From Gammaproteobacteria bacterium (GTDB lineage Bacteria > Pseudomonadota > Gammaproteobacteria > Granulosicoccales > Granulosicoccaceae): a stretch of DNA of 27,265 nt. The notes under the pieces are model-generated. The model was not told the DNA's origin. It was given only the letters and a program-made list of their open reading frames with translations, and searched no databases. Positions 15,831-24,463 of the stretch are shown here, piece after piece. Position 1 is the first letter of the stretch. Each line of letters opens with the position of its first letter. Both the position numbers and the translations under genes were made by a program. The stretch covers positions 1-27,265 of the forward strand of contig JAHQVR010000042.1 of assembly GCA_019634245.1 (NCBI GenBank), written 5' to 3'.

Positions 15831-17033
15831 ATGAAACCCTTTGAAGGCATACGCATTCTGGATCTTACCCATGTGCTTGCAGGTCCATTCTCAACGTACC
15901 AGTTAGCTGTTCTAGGGGCTGACGTTATTAAAATCGAATCACCCGATAACCCGGATATGACTCGACAAGAGGGTGTTCTACCCGAAGAAAACCAAAACCA
16001 ATACGGAACGTATTTCCAAGGCCAAAACGCTGGCAAGCGTGCCATCACATTGAATTTGAAAACCTCTCAGGGCAAAGCCATTCTGTGGCGCTTGATCAAG
16101 ACCGCCGATGTACTGGTTCAAAACTATGCTGCTAGTAGCTTAGATAGATTAGGCTTTTCCTACCAGGAAGTGGAAAAGAAAAATCCCTCTATTATCTATT
16201 GTTCGATTTCAGGTTATGGGAAAACCGGTCCAAAAGCTAACCACCCAGCCTATGACGTGGTTATTCAGGCGTTCTCTGGGTTGATGGCTGCGAACGGTGA
16301 AGAGAACGCGCCACCCGTTCGGGTCGGACCACCGTTGGTGGACTATGGCACCGGTGCGCAGGCAGCCTTGGCGATTAGCGCTGCCCTATTTCAACGGCAC
16401 CAAACCAAGCGCGGTCAGTACATTGATGTATCCATGTTGGACTCGGCGCTTATGTTAATGACCGCCCACGTTAAAGACACACTGGCCACTGGTGTGGCAC
16501 CCCGTGCTCACGGCAATGCGCACCCGCTCTATGCAGGCTATGCCACTTACCCCACTCAAGAGGGTGTCATCATGGTCGGTGCCTGGACCAATAGGCAGTT
16601 GGCAGCTCTACTTAGAACCCTGGGGAATGAAAAGCGTGCTGAGGAGGTAGCCAATACCGCTCGTTCAGAAATACATTTTGAAAGAGATTCAGACAGAGAG
16701 TTTATCGCAGATCAACTTCTCACTAAGTCGGCTGCTGAATGGGAGGATTTACTGAACGAAGCACATGTTCCCGCGGCGAAGGTTCGCACTATCGATGAGG
16801 CCATCGCTACAGAACAAGTGCTCTCGCGCAAAGTGATTCAGCAGCCCTCAAATCATCCGGGTAACAGCACCCCTTCTTCTGCTTGCACTGTGGCAGGTTT
16901 TTCATACCTACACGGCTCCCCTTCCGTAGAAAGGCCGCCCCCTCAAGTCGGGGAGCATACGGATGAGGTGCTGAGTGAAATTGGCTACTCGATTGAGGAG
17001 ATAAACAACCTTCGCCATGCGAAGGTTGTTTGA
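15831..17033 (+). CDS. Class III (CaiB/BaiF, formyl-CoA-transferase-like) CoA-transferase
   Basis: 400 aa, with AGGTGA 6 nt before the ATG. The family fold is clear: FEGIRILDLTHVLAGPF, LGADVIKIESPDNPD, NAGKRAITLNLKT, YDVVIQAFSGLMAANG, and the likely catalytic Asp171 in PLVDYGTGAQAAL (equivalent to Asp169 of formyl-CoA transferase, by my alignment). These enzymes move CoA between carboxylic acids through an acyl-aspartyl anhydride. The substrates cannot be read. It starts 37 bp after the ABC ATPase gene on the same strand, so it may act on an acid taken up by that transporter; this is inferred. A perfect 13-bp hairpin forms the last codons of the gene. Confidence 0.93.
   Translation: MKPFEGIRILDLTHVLAGPFSTYQLAVLGADVIKIESPDNPDMTRQEGVLPEENQNQYGTYFQGQNAGKRAITLNLKTSQGKAILWRLIKTADVLVQNYAASSLDRLGFSYQEVEKKNPSIIYCSISGYGKTGPKANHPAYDVVIQAFSGLMAANGEENAPPVRVGPPLVDYGTGAQAALAISAALFQRHQTKRGQYIDVSMLDSALMLMTAHVKDTLATGVAPRAHGNAHPLYAGYATYPTQEGVIMVGAWTNRQLAALLRTLGNEKRAEEVANTARSEIHFERDSDREFIADQLLTKSAAEWEDLLNEAHVPAAKVRTIDEAIATEQVLSRKVIQQPSNHPGNSTPSSACTVAGFSYLHGSPSVERPPPQVGEHTDEVLSEIGYSIEEINNLRHAKVV
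17003..17031. terminator. Perfect 13-bp inverted repeat overlapping the end of the CoA-transferase gene
   Basis: AAACAACCTTCGC (17003-17015) and GCGAAGGTTGTTT (17019-17031) pair without a mismatch around CAT. The right arm runs into the TGA stop. There is no long U-tract on the plus strand, while the minus strand continues TTTATC, so it may be a weak or bidirectional terminator, or an mRNA-stabilising 3' hairpin, between the converging CoA-transferase and DUF1330 genes. Confidence 0.6.
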
Positions 17034-17090
17034 AGAACACCCGTTTACGTAAAAATTGCCAATCAAGTATCCGCTCCGATCCAATACATC

Positions 17091-17154
17091 CTTGCTTCGG
17101 TCCGACCCGATATACTTTGATTAAAACAAGCACTTGCTTGGGTCCGACCCGATA
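17091..17154. repeat. 22-bp direct repeat pair carrying a GGTCCGACC dyad
   Basis: Positions 17091-17112 and 17133-17154 match at 21 of 22 bases (only the eighth differs, C against G) with a 42-bp start-to-start distance. Each contains GGTCCGACC, a short inverted repeat, and ends CCGATA. On the minus strand, CAAGC-AAGT-GCTTG followed by TTTT (17140-17123) lies between the repeats and could be a weak terminator for the DUF1330 gene. The composition resembles REP-type palindromes, but no transposase is nearby. A weaker related piece lies at about 17070-17085. Confidence 0.7.
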
Positions 17155-17156
17155 GA

Positions 17157-17462
17157 TCAGGGGGGCTGATGGCGGTGGACGCCATCGACCAGAATCATGT
17201 TCCTGCTTAATGCCAATGGTTTTACTTTGAGTGCTTTCGAGTATTCGACAGACTCATACCAAGCCCTTGCCTTACCCATCGACGGGAACTCAGCAATGAC
17301 CAAAACACCCGGCTTCCAATCTCCTTCGATTATTTCAAGATCCCCAGCCTGAGCCAAAAACTGACCGCCGTAGGGTTTTAAAGTGTGCACCGACAAATCC
17401 AAATACTGCTGCAGATAGTCGCGATCTTTTACCTGTACATCACAGATGATGTAGGCACTCAC
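17157..17462 (-). CDS. DUF1330 family protein
   Basis: 101 aa, about the usual family length. It begins with a GTG that overlaps the cupin stop by 4 bp (GTGA), so the two are probably translationally coupled. The sequence shows the DUF1330 pattern of a small dimeric alpha/beta-barrel (ferredoxin-like) protein: AYIICDVQVKDRDYLQQYL, GGQFLAQAGDLEIIEGDW, VLVIAEFPSMGKARAWY and SVEYSKALKVKPLALSRNMI. No catalytic role is established for the family. Its pairing with a cupin under a divergent LysR regulator suggests a small-molecule response, but the compound is unknown. Confidence 0.88.
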   Translation of the reverse strand: MSAYIICDVQVKDRDYLQQYLDLSVHTLKPYGGQFLAQAGDLEIIEGDWKPGVLVIAEFPSMGKARAWYESVEYSKALKVKPLALSRNMILVDGVHRHQPP

Positions 17463-17995
17463 TTGTCAGCTGCCGACTGTGCAGAAAAATTTATAGGTTC
17501 GACCAGAGCAAAATCGAACGGGCCTTCTTGAATGATGAGCTCCAGGCTTTCAAGCTCCTGAGTTGCACTGACGTGAGCCATGTTCGCTGGCATTTGAAAA
17601 TAATCGCCTGGTTCAAGCACCTGAGCATTCAGCTTTGACTCACCCGGAAGCCAATGGACAGACGTACCCTTCAGTTGAACGATTCGTTCACCCACGGAAT
17701 GTGTATGCATCGGAGACTCAAATCCTGCAGGCACTCGAAGTAAGGCCCCATAAGATCCGCCGAAAGGATCACCCCAAAGAGTTGCCATCGCTACGCCGTT
17801 GGGCTCGCGCGGATTCAGCGGAGTCCAGATCAATTCCGACTGCGTAATCGTGCGAACAGAATCAATCGGGTTATAGAGCGATCCGCCGTCTGCACGAATA
17901 CTGTTTCCAAATACCACCAGGAGCGCCACACAAATAAAAAGGCCCACTGGCATTGGATTCAACAGATCGGTTTTTAAAGGAATTCTGACTGTCAT
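17459..17995 (-). CDS. Cupin-domain protein with N-terminal signal or membrane anchor
   Basis: 178 aa from the ATG at 17995, which has a strong AGGAGAG 5 nt upstream; a longer open frame reaches 18112 but has no comparable site and would cover the promoter region. A hydrophobic segment (VGLFICVALLVVFG, residues about 16-29) suggests export or anchoring. Both cupin motifs are visible: HTHSVGERIVQLKG with two His and a Glu, and GDYFQMPANMAHVS with the third His, a usual metal site. The middle (GVAMATLWGDPFGGSYGALL) resembles ChrR/DUF4437-type cupins. The reaction is unknown. It is divergent from the LysR gene at 18131 and overlaps the downstream DUF1330 gene by 4 bp. Confidence 0.82.
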   Translation of the reverse strand: MTVRIPLKTDLLNPMPVGLFICVALLVVFGNSIRADGGSLYNPIDSVRTITQSELIWTPLNPREPNGVAMATLWGDPFGGSYGALLRVPAGFESPMHTHSVGERIVQLKGTSVHWLPGESKLNAQVLEPGDYFQMPANMAHVSATQELESLELIIQEGPFDFALVEPINFSAQSAADK

Positions 17996-18130
17996 TGTTC
18001 TCTCCTGAAGAGGTAAAAATCGAAGCCATAAAGTTGATTCAACTCCTGGCACCATCAACATAGATTCGAACAATATTTGAAACAATAGTGTATATTTGAA
18101 TTCATTGTACAAATAATCGAACAGTGAATA
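17996..18130. promoter_or_regulatory. Divergent control region for the cupin operon and LysR gene
   Basis: This 135-bp gap is AT-rich near the LysR side. It contains repeated ATATTTGAA units (near 18072 and 18089), a TTGTACAA palindrome (18105-18112), a TGAATTCA palindrome, and two copies of a TCGAACA sequence (near 18064 and 18116). Such dyads are typical LysR-binding candidates (T-N11-A rule). I did not find a single convincing -35/-10 pair for either gene, so exact promoters are left open. Confidence 0.5.
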
Positions 18131-19039
18131 GTGAAAATCGACCTAAATTGTGTCTCCGCGTTTGTCCATGTGGCCCACATGGGAAGCTACCGGGAGGCGG
18201 CGAAAGCTATGCGGATCCCGGTTTCAACCCTTAGTAATCGAGTGTCTCGCTTGGAGGAAAGCCTCGGCACGTCTCTATTAGACAGAAACACCAGGGTGGT
18301 AAGACTTACTGATATTGGTCAGGAATACTTAACGAATGCCGCCCCTGCACTTGAGGCACTGGACAGCGCTGCCCATATCGCGAACGAGCAAAGTGTGGAG
18401 CCCACAGGTCAGTTGCGCATTACTCTACCTAACGAACTTGGGCAACTGTACCTCGCTCGCATCATAGAAAGATACCGCCAGCTTTGCCCCGAGGTGAGTG
18501 TTGATTGCGAACTAAGCAATCGCCGTATTCGATTACAACAAGAAGGACTCGACATAGCGATCAGAGCAGGAAAGCTGGAAGACTCCTCTCTGATTTGCAA
18601 ACCCATTGGCTCAGCGCAGCAACTTCTCACCTGTGCAAGCCCTAAATATTTGGCAACGTACGGCATTCCAGTAGCACCGACAGATCTTAAGTCGCAGGCG
18701 TGTTTGATGATGACCGGGGCCCAAACTCCTAGCCGTTGGGATTACCTTATAGATGACAGAGTTGAGGCGATCGAAATAGATTCCGCCATAAGAGTCAACC
18801 ACTACGGTATTCTCCGTGAGCTTGCGCTGGTGCACCAAGGCATCATTAGGGTTCCAAGTTTTTTGGTGAACTCAGACATAAACGCTGGCACATTAACTCA
18901 GTTGTTAACCGATTACTCACTGCCTTCGACCCGATTTCACGTTCTATTTCGCCAATCAGGACGCCTATCTCCTAAAATTCGGCGGTTCCTACAAGCTGTC
19001 GAAGAATGTCTTGACCTCACATCTACGGCGCCAGTGTAG
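18131..19039 (+). CDS. LysR-family transcriptional regulator
   Basis: 302 aa from a GTG, with AGTGA just upstream. The N-terminal winged helix-turn-helix (about 3-62) is typical: VSAFVHVAHMGSYREAAKAM, IPVSTLSNRVSRLEESLG and LLDRNTRVVRLTDIGQEYL. Residues about 90-295 form the LysR substrate domain (TGQLRITLPNELGQLYLARI, GLDIAIRAGKLEDSSLICKP). This pattern is the AaeR/LrhA-like group that often acts on a divergent neighbour. It most likely binds 17996-18130 and controls the cupin-DUF1330 operon and itself; the effector is unknown. Confidence 0.93.
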   Translation: MKIDLNCVSAFVHVAHMGSYREAAKAMRIPVSTLSNRVSRLEESLGTSLLDRNTRVVRLTDIGQEYLTNAAPALEALDSAAHIANEQSVEPTGQLRITLPNELGQLYLARIIERYRQLCPEVSVDCELSNRRIRLQQEGLDIAIRAGKLEDSSLICKPIGSAQQLLTCASPKYLATYGIPVAPTDLKSQACLMMTGAQTPSRWDYLIDDRVEAIEIDSAIRVNHYGILRELALVHQGIIRVPSFLVNSDINAGTLTQLLTDYSLPSTRFHVLFRQSGRLSPKIRRFLQAVEECLDLTSTAPV

Positions 19040-19143
19040 CTCTAGCCAAAAGCTGAGCAGAAATAACCCATAGGCCAGATGGAATATGCCACCGAAAAAT
19101 TCAAGGGACACCGGAAGTATCGAATCCAAATTGGTGGAAAGAA

Positions 19144-20715
19144 TCAGTGGCGAAAATGGCGTATTGATGTGAATACCATTGCCATATCATGTTCATCGGC
19201 TGCTTGTATGACTTCCGGATCGTTTCGCGAACCGCCAGGTTGTATAACCGCCGCAATTCCTGCTTCAGCTGCGCTATCGATTCCATCTCGAAATGGGAAA
19301 AAAGCATCTGAAGCCATCACAGAGCCCGTAACCTCCAACCCTTCATCTGCGGCTTTGATTCCAGCAATTTTTGCCGAATAGACCCGACTCATTTGCCCTG
19401 CTCCAACGCCTATAGTGCAGCCGTTTTTACAAAACACAATGGCATTGGACTTTACATATTTAGCCACTCGCCAGGCAAAAAGTAGATCGACAAACTCTTG
19501 CTCAGAAGGCTGTCGTTTACTGACCACCTTTAGATCGCTGGGCTTCACTACCTTTAGATCATCGTCTTGTAAGAGCAATCCACCAGAGATCTGCTTCATC
19601 ACTTGTGTGTCAACTGGCATTTCAAACCCTGCACAGTCCAACACTCTTACGTTGGGAAATTCAGCTAAGACTTTTAGAGCGCTATCGCTTATACCCGGCG
19701 CGACTATCACCTCCACAAATTGGCGTTCAACAATCGCCTTGGCTACCGCTTCATCCAAGGGTTGGTTGAAGGCGATGATTCCACCAAATGCCGAGGTTGG
19801 GTCGGTACGGTAAGCGGCTTCGTATGCGTCCAGAGAGCTCTCACCCACCGCAACACCACAAGGATTGGCATGCTTCACGATGACACAGGCACACTGCGTA
19901 AATTGGCTTACACACCCTAGGGCTGCATCAGCATCGACCACGTTGTTGTAAGATAACGCCTTACCCTGCCTAATTGGACTCCTGGCCAGCGTTCCTTGCG
20001 CTGCGGAAATATCCTCATAAAAAGCCGCTTTCTGATGAGGGTTTTCACCATAGCGTAGCTCGCCCTTTAACTCGAATTGCGTGTTGAATGTGCGAGAGAA
20101 GTTGCTGGGCTCTGCTGCCGCTCCAGCGTCGATGTAACGACCAAAATAATTGGCAATCATCCCATCATAGCGCGCCGTATGTTCAAACGCTTTCACTGCG
20201 AGATCAAATCGAAGTTTGGCTCGTTCTTCATCTGATGAGCCAAGTGACTCAATAACTTTTGGATAATCCTGCGGATCAGTTACTACCAAGACATCTGCAT
20301 GGTTTTTTGCAGCAGCACGGACCATAGCTGGCCCACCTATGTCAATATTTTCAATCGCGTCATCAAAGGTAACGTCGGGCCGTGTCACGGTCTCGGCGAA
20401 AGGGTACAGGTTGACCACGACACAATCGATCGGCGCAATGCCTCGTTCCTGCATAACCGCATCATCCCGACCTCGTCGCCCTAGAATGCCTCCGTGTATG
20501 GTCGGGTGCAGTGTTTTCACTCGGCCAGCCATCATTTCGGCAGCGCCGGTATGATCGCTCACCTCAATGACGTCAAAACCGTGCTCACGCAATAGAGCTG
20601 CAGTTCCGCCGGTAGATAAAATCTGAAAACCACTCGCCACCAGAGCGGCAGCGAGATCAGTTAGGTTTCTTTTGTCGGAAACACTGAGCAAAGCAAAACG
20701 GGACGTATTGTTCAA
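19144..20715 (-). CDS. purH: Bifunctional AICAR formyltransferase/IMP cyclohydrolase
   Basis: 523 aa, close to the usual length, from a TTG start; no ATG lies near the expected N-terminus ([14 protein letters not shown] matches the family start). The IMP cyclohydrolase/MGS-like domain is at about 1-150 ([33 protein letters not shown]), then the AICAR transformylase domain with [13 protein letters not shown], the catalytic-site [11 protein letters not shown] and [13 protein letters not shown]. The C-terminus RHFRH is conserved. It makes the last two steps of IMP synthesis: AICAR to FAICAR, then ring closure. It follows fis after 56 bp on the same strand, the usual dusB-fis-purH order in many gammaproteobacteria. 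Confidence 0.97.
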   Translation of the reverse strand: MNNTSRFALLSVSDKRNLTDLAAALVASGFQILSTGGTAALLREHGFDVIEVSDHTGAAEMMAGRVKTLHPTIHGGILGRRGRDDAVMQERGIAPIDCVVVNLYPFAETVTRPDVTFDDAIENIDIGGPAMVRAAAKNHADVLVVTDPQDYPKVIESLGSSDEERAKLRFDLAVKAFEHTARYDGMIANYFGRYIDAGAAAEPSNFSRTFNTQFELKGELRYGENPHQKAAFYEDISAAQGTLARSPIRQGKALSYNNVVDADAALGCVSQFTQCACVIVKHANPCGVAVGESSLDAYEAAYRTDPTSAFGGIIAFNQPLDEAVAKAIVERQFVEVIVAPGISDSALKVLAEFPNVRVLDCAGFEMPVDTQVMKQISGGLLLQDDDLKVVKPSDLKVVSKRQPSEQEFVDLLFAWRVAKYVKSNAIVFCKNGCTIGVGAGQMSRVYSAKIAGIKAADEGLEVTGSVMASDAFFPFRDGIDSAAEAGIAAVIQPGGSRNDPEVIQAADEHDMAMVFTSIRHFRH

Positions 20716-20771
20716 CAGTGTCGCGCGCCTGAGTGTACCTAAAAAAAACTAAAGGATTGAACGACGTTGCG

Positions 20772-21065
20772 TTAGACAACGGTAGATTGTTCTTCCTTTG
20801 CAATTGCTGCAAGCTTGGTTCGGAGAGTACCACGGCTGATACCAAGCCAAGTAGCCGCTTTGCTTTGGTTGCCGCGACATTCTTTCATAACATGTGCTAG
20901 CAATGCGCTTTCTACTTGGCCCATAACCATGCGATACAAATCGTGTGGTGGTTGGTCTTTCAGAAGGGCAAAGTACTGTCGCAATTCTTCATTTACACAT
21001 TGTTGAATCGCTGTACCTTCACCAGGGACCGAAGGAATGTTCTCACCAAAGGTTCTGTTTGTCAT
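20772..21065 (-). CDS. fis: DNA-binding protein Fis
   Basis: 97 aa, almost exactly the length of the E. coli protein. The C-terminal helix-turn-helix matches Fis strongly: GNQSKAATWLGISRGTLRTKL. The preceding core (LRQYFALLKDQPPHDLYRMV, VESALLAHVM) corresponds to the dimerisation helices. Fis is a nucleoid protein that bends DNA and activates rRNA and other growth genes. It begins 3 bp after the dusB stop, the classic dusB-fis operon; a GGAAG at the end of dusB is the nearest ribosome-binding-like sequence. Confidence 0.96.
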   Translation of the reverse strand: MTNRTFGENIPSVPGEGTAIQQCVNEELRQYFALLKDQPPHDLYRMVMGQVESALLAHVMKECRGNQSKAATWLGISRGTLRTKLAAIAKEEQSTVV

Positions 21066-21068
21066 AAT

Positions 21069-22064
21069 TTAAGCAGCTTCCGTAAAACTATCAGGTTGTT
21101 GAAAAAAACGGGAGACGATAGCGAGCTGCTGCTGGGGTGAATCGATCGTGTTTGCTTGTTGCCTAAAAACCGTGGCATTACGCAGGCCTTTGCAGTACCA
21201 CGCAATATGCTTACGCGCTACTCGTACCCCTGTGTAATCCCCATACAAACGATACAAGCCTTCTAAGTGCTCGAGTACCGTTGCATGAATTTCAGCAACA
21301 CCAACACCATCTGTTTTGGAATGGCCAGAGAGCGAATGGACAATATCTTGGAATATCCAAGGATTGCCTTGCGCGGCTCGACCAATCATCACCCCATCGG
21401 CACCCGTCTCTGCGAGTACCTTTACCGCATCCTCTGCATTTCGAATGTCACCATTGGCGACAACCGGAATGCCAACCGCCTCCTTAATTGCTTTTATTGT
21501 TATGTATTCTACCGACCCTTTAAAGCGATCGGCACGTGTTCTTCCATGAACGGCCAGGCATTGAATACCTTCCTGTTCCGCTATTTGGGCTATCTCTACC
21601 CCGTTTCGCTGATCAGGACTTGGGCCTGTTCTTATTTTCAATGTCACCGGCACATCAACTGCGCTGACAACACTGCCAATAATCGATCTTACAAGCGACG
21701 GATTCTCCAACAATGCAGAACCTGCCGCTTTGCTACACACCTTTTTCGCAGGACATCCCATATTAATGTCAATGATGTCTGCCCCCAGCTCGACGTTCAA
21801 CGCTGCTGCTTTCGCAATTGCATCTGGATCTGAACCGGCAATCTGAACAGCGTGCGGTAAATTGTTGTTCGCCCGCTGAACTCTGTGTTTTGTTTTCGCT
21901 GTTGCATACAACAACGTGTCGCTAGAAATCATTTCCGATGCCGCATATCCAGCACCGTATCTGGCACAAAGATCGCGAAACGGCTGATCAGTAATTCCAG
22001 CCATTGGTGCCAGAAACACATTGTTTTTCAGCCGGTGAGGGCCGATGTCAATAGAACGAATCAT
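21069..22064 (-). CDS. dusB: tRNA-dihydrouridine synthase B
   Basis: 331 aa flavoenzyme, full length. The FMN-binding TIM barrel is clear: VFLAPMAGITDQPFRDLC, the active-site NMGCPAKKVCSKAAGSALL with the catalytic Cys after NMG, LKIRTGPSPDQRN, AVHGRTRADRFKGSVEY, VVANGDIRNAEDA and GADGVMIGRAAQGNPWIF. It reduces specific uridines in the D-loop of tRNA. It is followed 3 bp later by fis. Its own upstream gap (22065-22199) is very AT-rich and probably holds the operon promoter. Confidence 0.97.
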   Translation of the reverse strand: MIRSIDIGPHRLKNNVFLAPMAGITDQPFRDLCARYGAGYAASEMISSDTLLYATAKTKHRVQRANNNLPHAVQIAGSDPDAIAKAAALNVELGADIIDINMGCPAKKVCSKAAGSALLENPSLVRSIIGSVVSAVDVPVTLKIRTGPSPDQRNGVEIAQIAEQEGIQCLAVHGRTRADRFKGSVEYITIKAIKEAVGIPVVANGDIRNAEDAVKVLAETGADGVMIGRAAQGNPWIFQDIVHSLSGHSKTDGVGVAEIHATVLEHLEGLYRLYGDYTGVRVARKHIAWYCKGLRNATVFRQQANTIDSPQQQLAIVSRFFQQPDSFTEAA

Positions 22065-22199
22065 GGCAACTAATCAGCGCATATCCTAATACAAAAACAC
22101 AGAGATTAAAAATGTTTAACGAGGCAAAACGTAAATTAAAAGTAAAAAAAATCAGTTGCATTTTTAAGGCAAATTTGCATCACCTACTCGCTGATCTGA
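22065..22199 (-). promoter_or_regulatory. AT-rich leader upstream of dusB-fis, probable promoter and weak terminator
   Basis: This 135-bp gap lies between the DUF3426 stop and the dusB start. It holds an A8 tract (22144-22151), a perfect GCAAATTTGC palindrome (22169-22178) and, on the minus strand, TTGC-loop-GCAA followed by CTGA and T8, a possible weak terminator for the upstream gene. Its AT richness resembles UP-element DNA upstream of strongly regulated promoters such as E. coli dusB-fis. No clean -35/-10 pair is evident, so this is a region call only. Confidence 0.4.
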
Positions 22200-23525
22200 T
22201 TACATCACCTCGAAGGAATAAATCAGATGCCCTGGGTCATTAACTTCCAAGCTAAAGTCAATATGCTTTCCGCTCAATAATGTTGCGGAAGCGTCCCAAT
22301 TATTAACATAATCGGCGGGGTCTAGCTGCAATTGGCGAATGGTTGCGCCTACTCGGTTTTGAAACTTGATGGTCAGAGAAGGAAAACCCAATTCCTCATT
22401 GCCATTGTTGCGCATGGGACCAGATAACACCAAAACCCCTTCTTTTGTGGGGTGTGAGTACATTCGCCACGCATAGGTAAACAGTTTTGGGTCGCTTACC
22501 ACTGTCTTGGCGCAACTTAAATATTCACAACTTACATTAACTATCGAGCGGAACATCGGATTATTGGCGAAACGCGCTCGTTCACGATAGGCGTAAAGGC
22601 CGACCAACACACTCAACACCAACACACTCAACCCGATTCGCATTGTCCAGGAACTGGAAGGCGATGCAGGCGCATTATCCAAGGCCTCAGACACTGTCGT
22701 GGAGTCTAGTGAACTCGAATTGGCACCGACACTGGCACCATCATAATCAGCGTCCTCATTTACAGATCGGGTCGTTTCTGAAACACCCTCTGCGGTTACC
22801 TTTGCATCACTGCGCTCATAGTTGAAAATCAATGGCTCTTTCGGTACGCGATCGGCAATATAGTCCACATCCGCTGGCTTGGATAAAGGTGTGGAATCGT
22901 CAGGCTTCTCGCCAGTGATAGGTAGATCAGCGTTGATCGTAACGTCATTGGAAAACAACGTATCGCTGAAGGTTTCATCTTCATCGAGCTCCACGGAGTC
23001 GAAATTGAACTCCGGTGTGTCGCGAGTTTGATCAAAATATGCGATTTCCGGCAGCTCTGCATCCTCTGAAAAAAGATCGAAATCAGAATAGGTAACATCT
23101 AAAGCCTGGGTGTCGTTGGACAGACCCGCCAACGCTGCCGCACCAGCATTCTCCAGCGTGGACGCAGCGAGCGTGTTGGTGTCTTCGGACTCCGCAGCCA
23201 CACTGAGCACTGCATTAGCTTGCTCTGCGGCCATGTTCTCCACTTCATCCGCCAACGCTTCATGCGCCGCCGACAAATCGCCAGCGTCACTGAGTAACCC
23301 ATCGTTGTGAGTGTCATCAAGCCACTGTTGACCCAACGTGTCGTTGTTTTCATCGGCGCCGCGAAGGCCGTCCATTGCGTCAAAAATGCACAAACACTCG
23401 CCGCAACGCACACGAGTATCCGTTGACGCCAGCAATTCCTGGGCGACTTCAAAAACCGTGTGGCAATTGGTGCAGCGAGTGAGAGGAACCTCCTCCGTTT
23501 CAGTTTGTGAGCTCACAGATGACAT
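22200..23525 (-). CDS. Zinc-ribbon (MJ0042-type) and DUF3426 domain membrane protein
   Basis: 441 aa; the ATG follows the prmA TAA directly. The N-terminus is a zinc ribbon with Cys18, Cys21, Cys41 and Cys44 (TRCTNCHTVFEV, RVRCGECLCIFDA). Residues about 55-285 are acidic and low complexity, probably disordered. A membrane helix at about 293-313 (LSVLVLSVLVGLYAY) precedes the DUF3426 domain (about 320-441), with PMRNNGNEELGFPSLTIKF and WDASATLLSGKHIDFSLEV. The function of DUF3426 is not established. The gene is commonly found next to prmA in gammaproteobacteria, as here. Cys333 and Cys338 (VSCEYLSCAKTV) add a second cysteine pair on the far side of the membrane. Confidence 0.9.
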   Translation of the reverse strand: MSSVSSQTETEEVPLTRCTNCHTVFEVAQELLASTDTRVRCGECLCIFDAMDGLRGADENNDTLGQQWLDDTHNDGLLSDAGDLSAAHEALADEVENMAAEQANAVLSVAAESEDTNTLAASTLENAGAAALAGLSNDTQALDVTYSDFDLFSEDAELPEIAYFDQTRDTPEFNFDSVELDEDETFSDTLFSNDVTINADLPITGEKPDDSTPLSKPADVDYIADRVPKEPLIFNYERSDAKVTAEGVSETTRSVNEDADYDGASVGANSSSLDSTTVSEALDNAPASPSSSWTMRIGLSVLVLSVLVGLYAYRERARFANNPMFRSIVNVSCEYLSCAKTVVSDPKLFTYAWRMYSHPTKEGVLVLSGPMRNNGNEELGFPSLTIKFQNRVGATIRQLQLDPADYVNNWDASATLLSGKHIDFSLEVNDPGHLIYSFEVM

Positions 23526-24437
23526 TTATGAAGTGGATCGTCGGGTAGCAACCAACAGCGCCCAGTTATCTTCAACCTGGGACTCGTCGAATACGAAATG
23601 CTCATTGTAACGCATGCACAATGCACTGATTTGTTCCTCAAGCACGCCGGACAAAACGATTTCCCCACCTGGATAAATATAGTTCGCAAATGCCTGTTCG
23701 AGGTTCATCAGTGGCTCAAAAAGAATATTAGCTAGGATCAAATCCACCTTCAGACCGCCAAGGCTTTCTGCTGGACCCACCAGCACCCGGGAACCCACGC
23801 CGTTGGCCGCTGCATTGGCTTCTGTGGCCATCAGTGCCTGAGGATCGATATCCACCGCCCAGATCTTTTCTGCGCCCAGCAGCGCCGCAGCTATAGCCAG
23901 AACGCCGGAGCCACAGCCAAAGTCCAATACAGACCGGCCCGCAAGCGGGCTTTGACCCTTTAGGTCACCCAGCCAGCGCAGGCACTGTGCGGTGGTCGCG
24001 TGCGTACCGGTGCCAAACGCCAACCCAGGGTCCAGCATGATCGTATGTGCCTCAGCATCCACAGGTTCTAAATGACGAGGGCAAATCCATAAAGATGCAC
24101 CAAATTGCATGGGTTTGAAATCGGCCATCCAGGTTCTTTCCCAAACCGTATCTTCAAGCCCAGAATGGTGATAGACCGGCAAATCCAGATTCATCGATGC
24201 CGCTGAGACCTTCAGCGCCGTATCAATGGCTTCAGAGGATTGGCCTTGTTTGAACAACGCTTTGATTATGAGCCTGTCCCATAACCGCACTTCTCCAGGC
24301 TCAGGCTCGAGTATGGGTTCATCCTGCTCATCTCGATAGGTGACTGACAGCGCGCCTGCGGTGAACAACCACGATTCCAGTTGCTCGGCTGAATCAGCCA
24401 CTGCGGGAACAACGACTTCCGGCCAATCGGTGCTCAC
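23526..24437 (-). CDS. prmA: Ribosomal protein L11 methyltransferase
   Basis: 303 aa, typical length, from a GTG start. The N-terminal L11-recognition domain (about 1-110) precedes a class I SAM methyltransferase: LDPGLAFGTGTHATTAQCL, VLDFGCGSGVLAIAAALLGA, AVDIDPQALMATEANAAANG and DLILANILFEPLMNL. It methylates L11 on several amines. It sits between accC and the DUF3426 gene. The ribosome binding site is weak. Confidence 0.95.
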   Translation of the reverse strand: MSTDWPEVVVPAVADSAEQLESWLFTAGALSVTYRDEQDEPILEPEPGEVRLWDRLIIKALFKQGQSSEAIDTALKVSAASMNLDLPVYHHSGLEDTVWERTWMADFKPMQFGASLWICPRHLEPVDAEAHTIMLDPGLAFGTGTHATTAQCLRWLGDLKGQSPLAGRSVLDFGCGSGVLAIAAALLGAEKIWAVDIDPQALMATEANAAANGVGSRVLVGPAESLGGLKVDLILANILFEPLMNLEQAFANYIYPGGEIVLSGVLEEQISALCMRYNEHFVFDESQVEDNWALLVATRRSTS

Positions 24438-24463
24438 GGGATCAACGAAACGCTATAGATAAT

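Noticed and set aside
20716..20771. T8 run (minus strand) after fis as a terminator
   Set aside because: There is no adequate stem before it; AACG and CGTT nearby leave too small a loop, so it is only a homopolymer tract.
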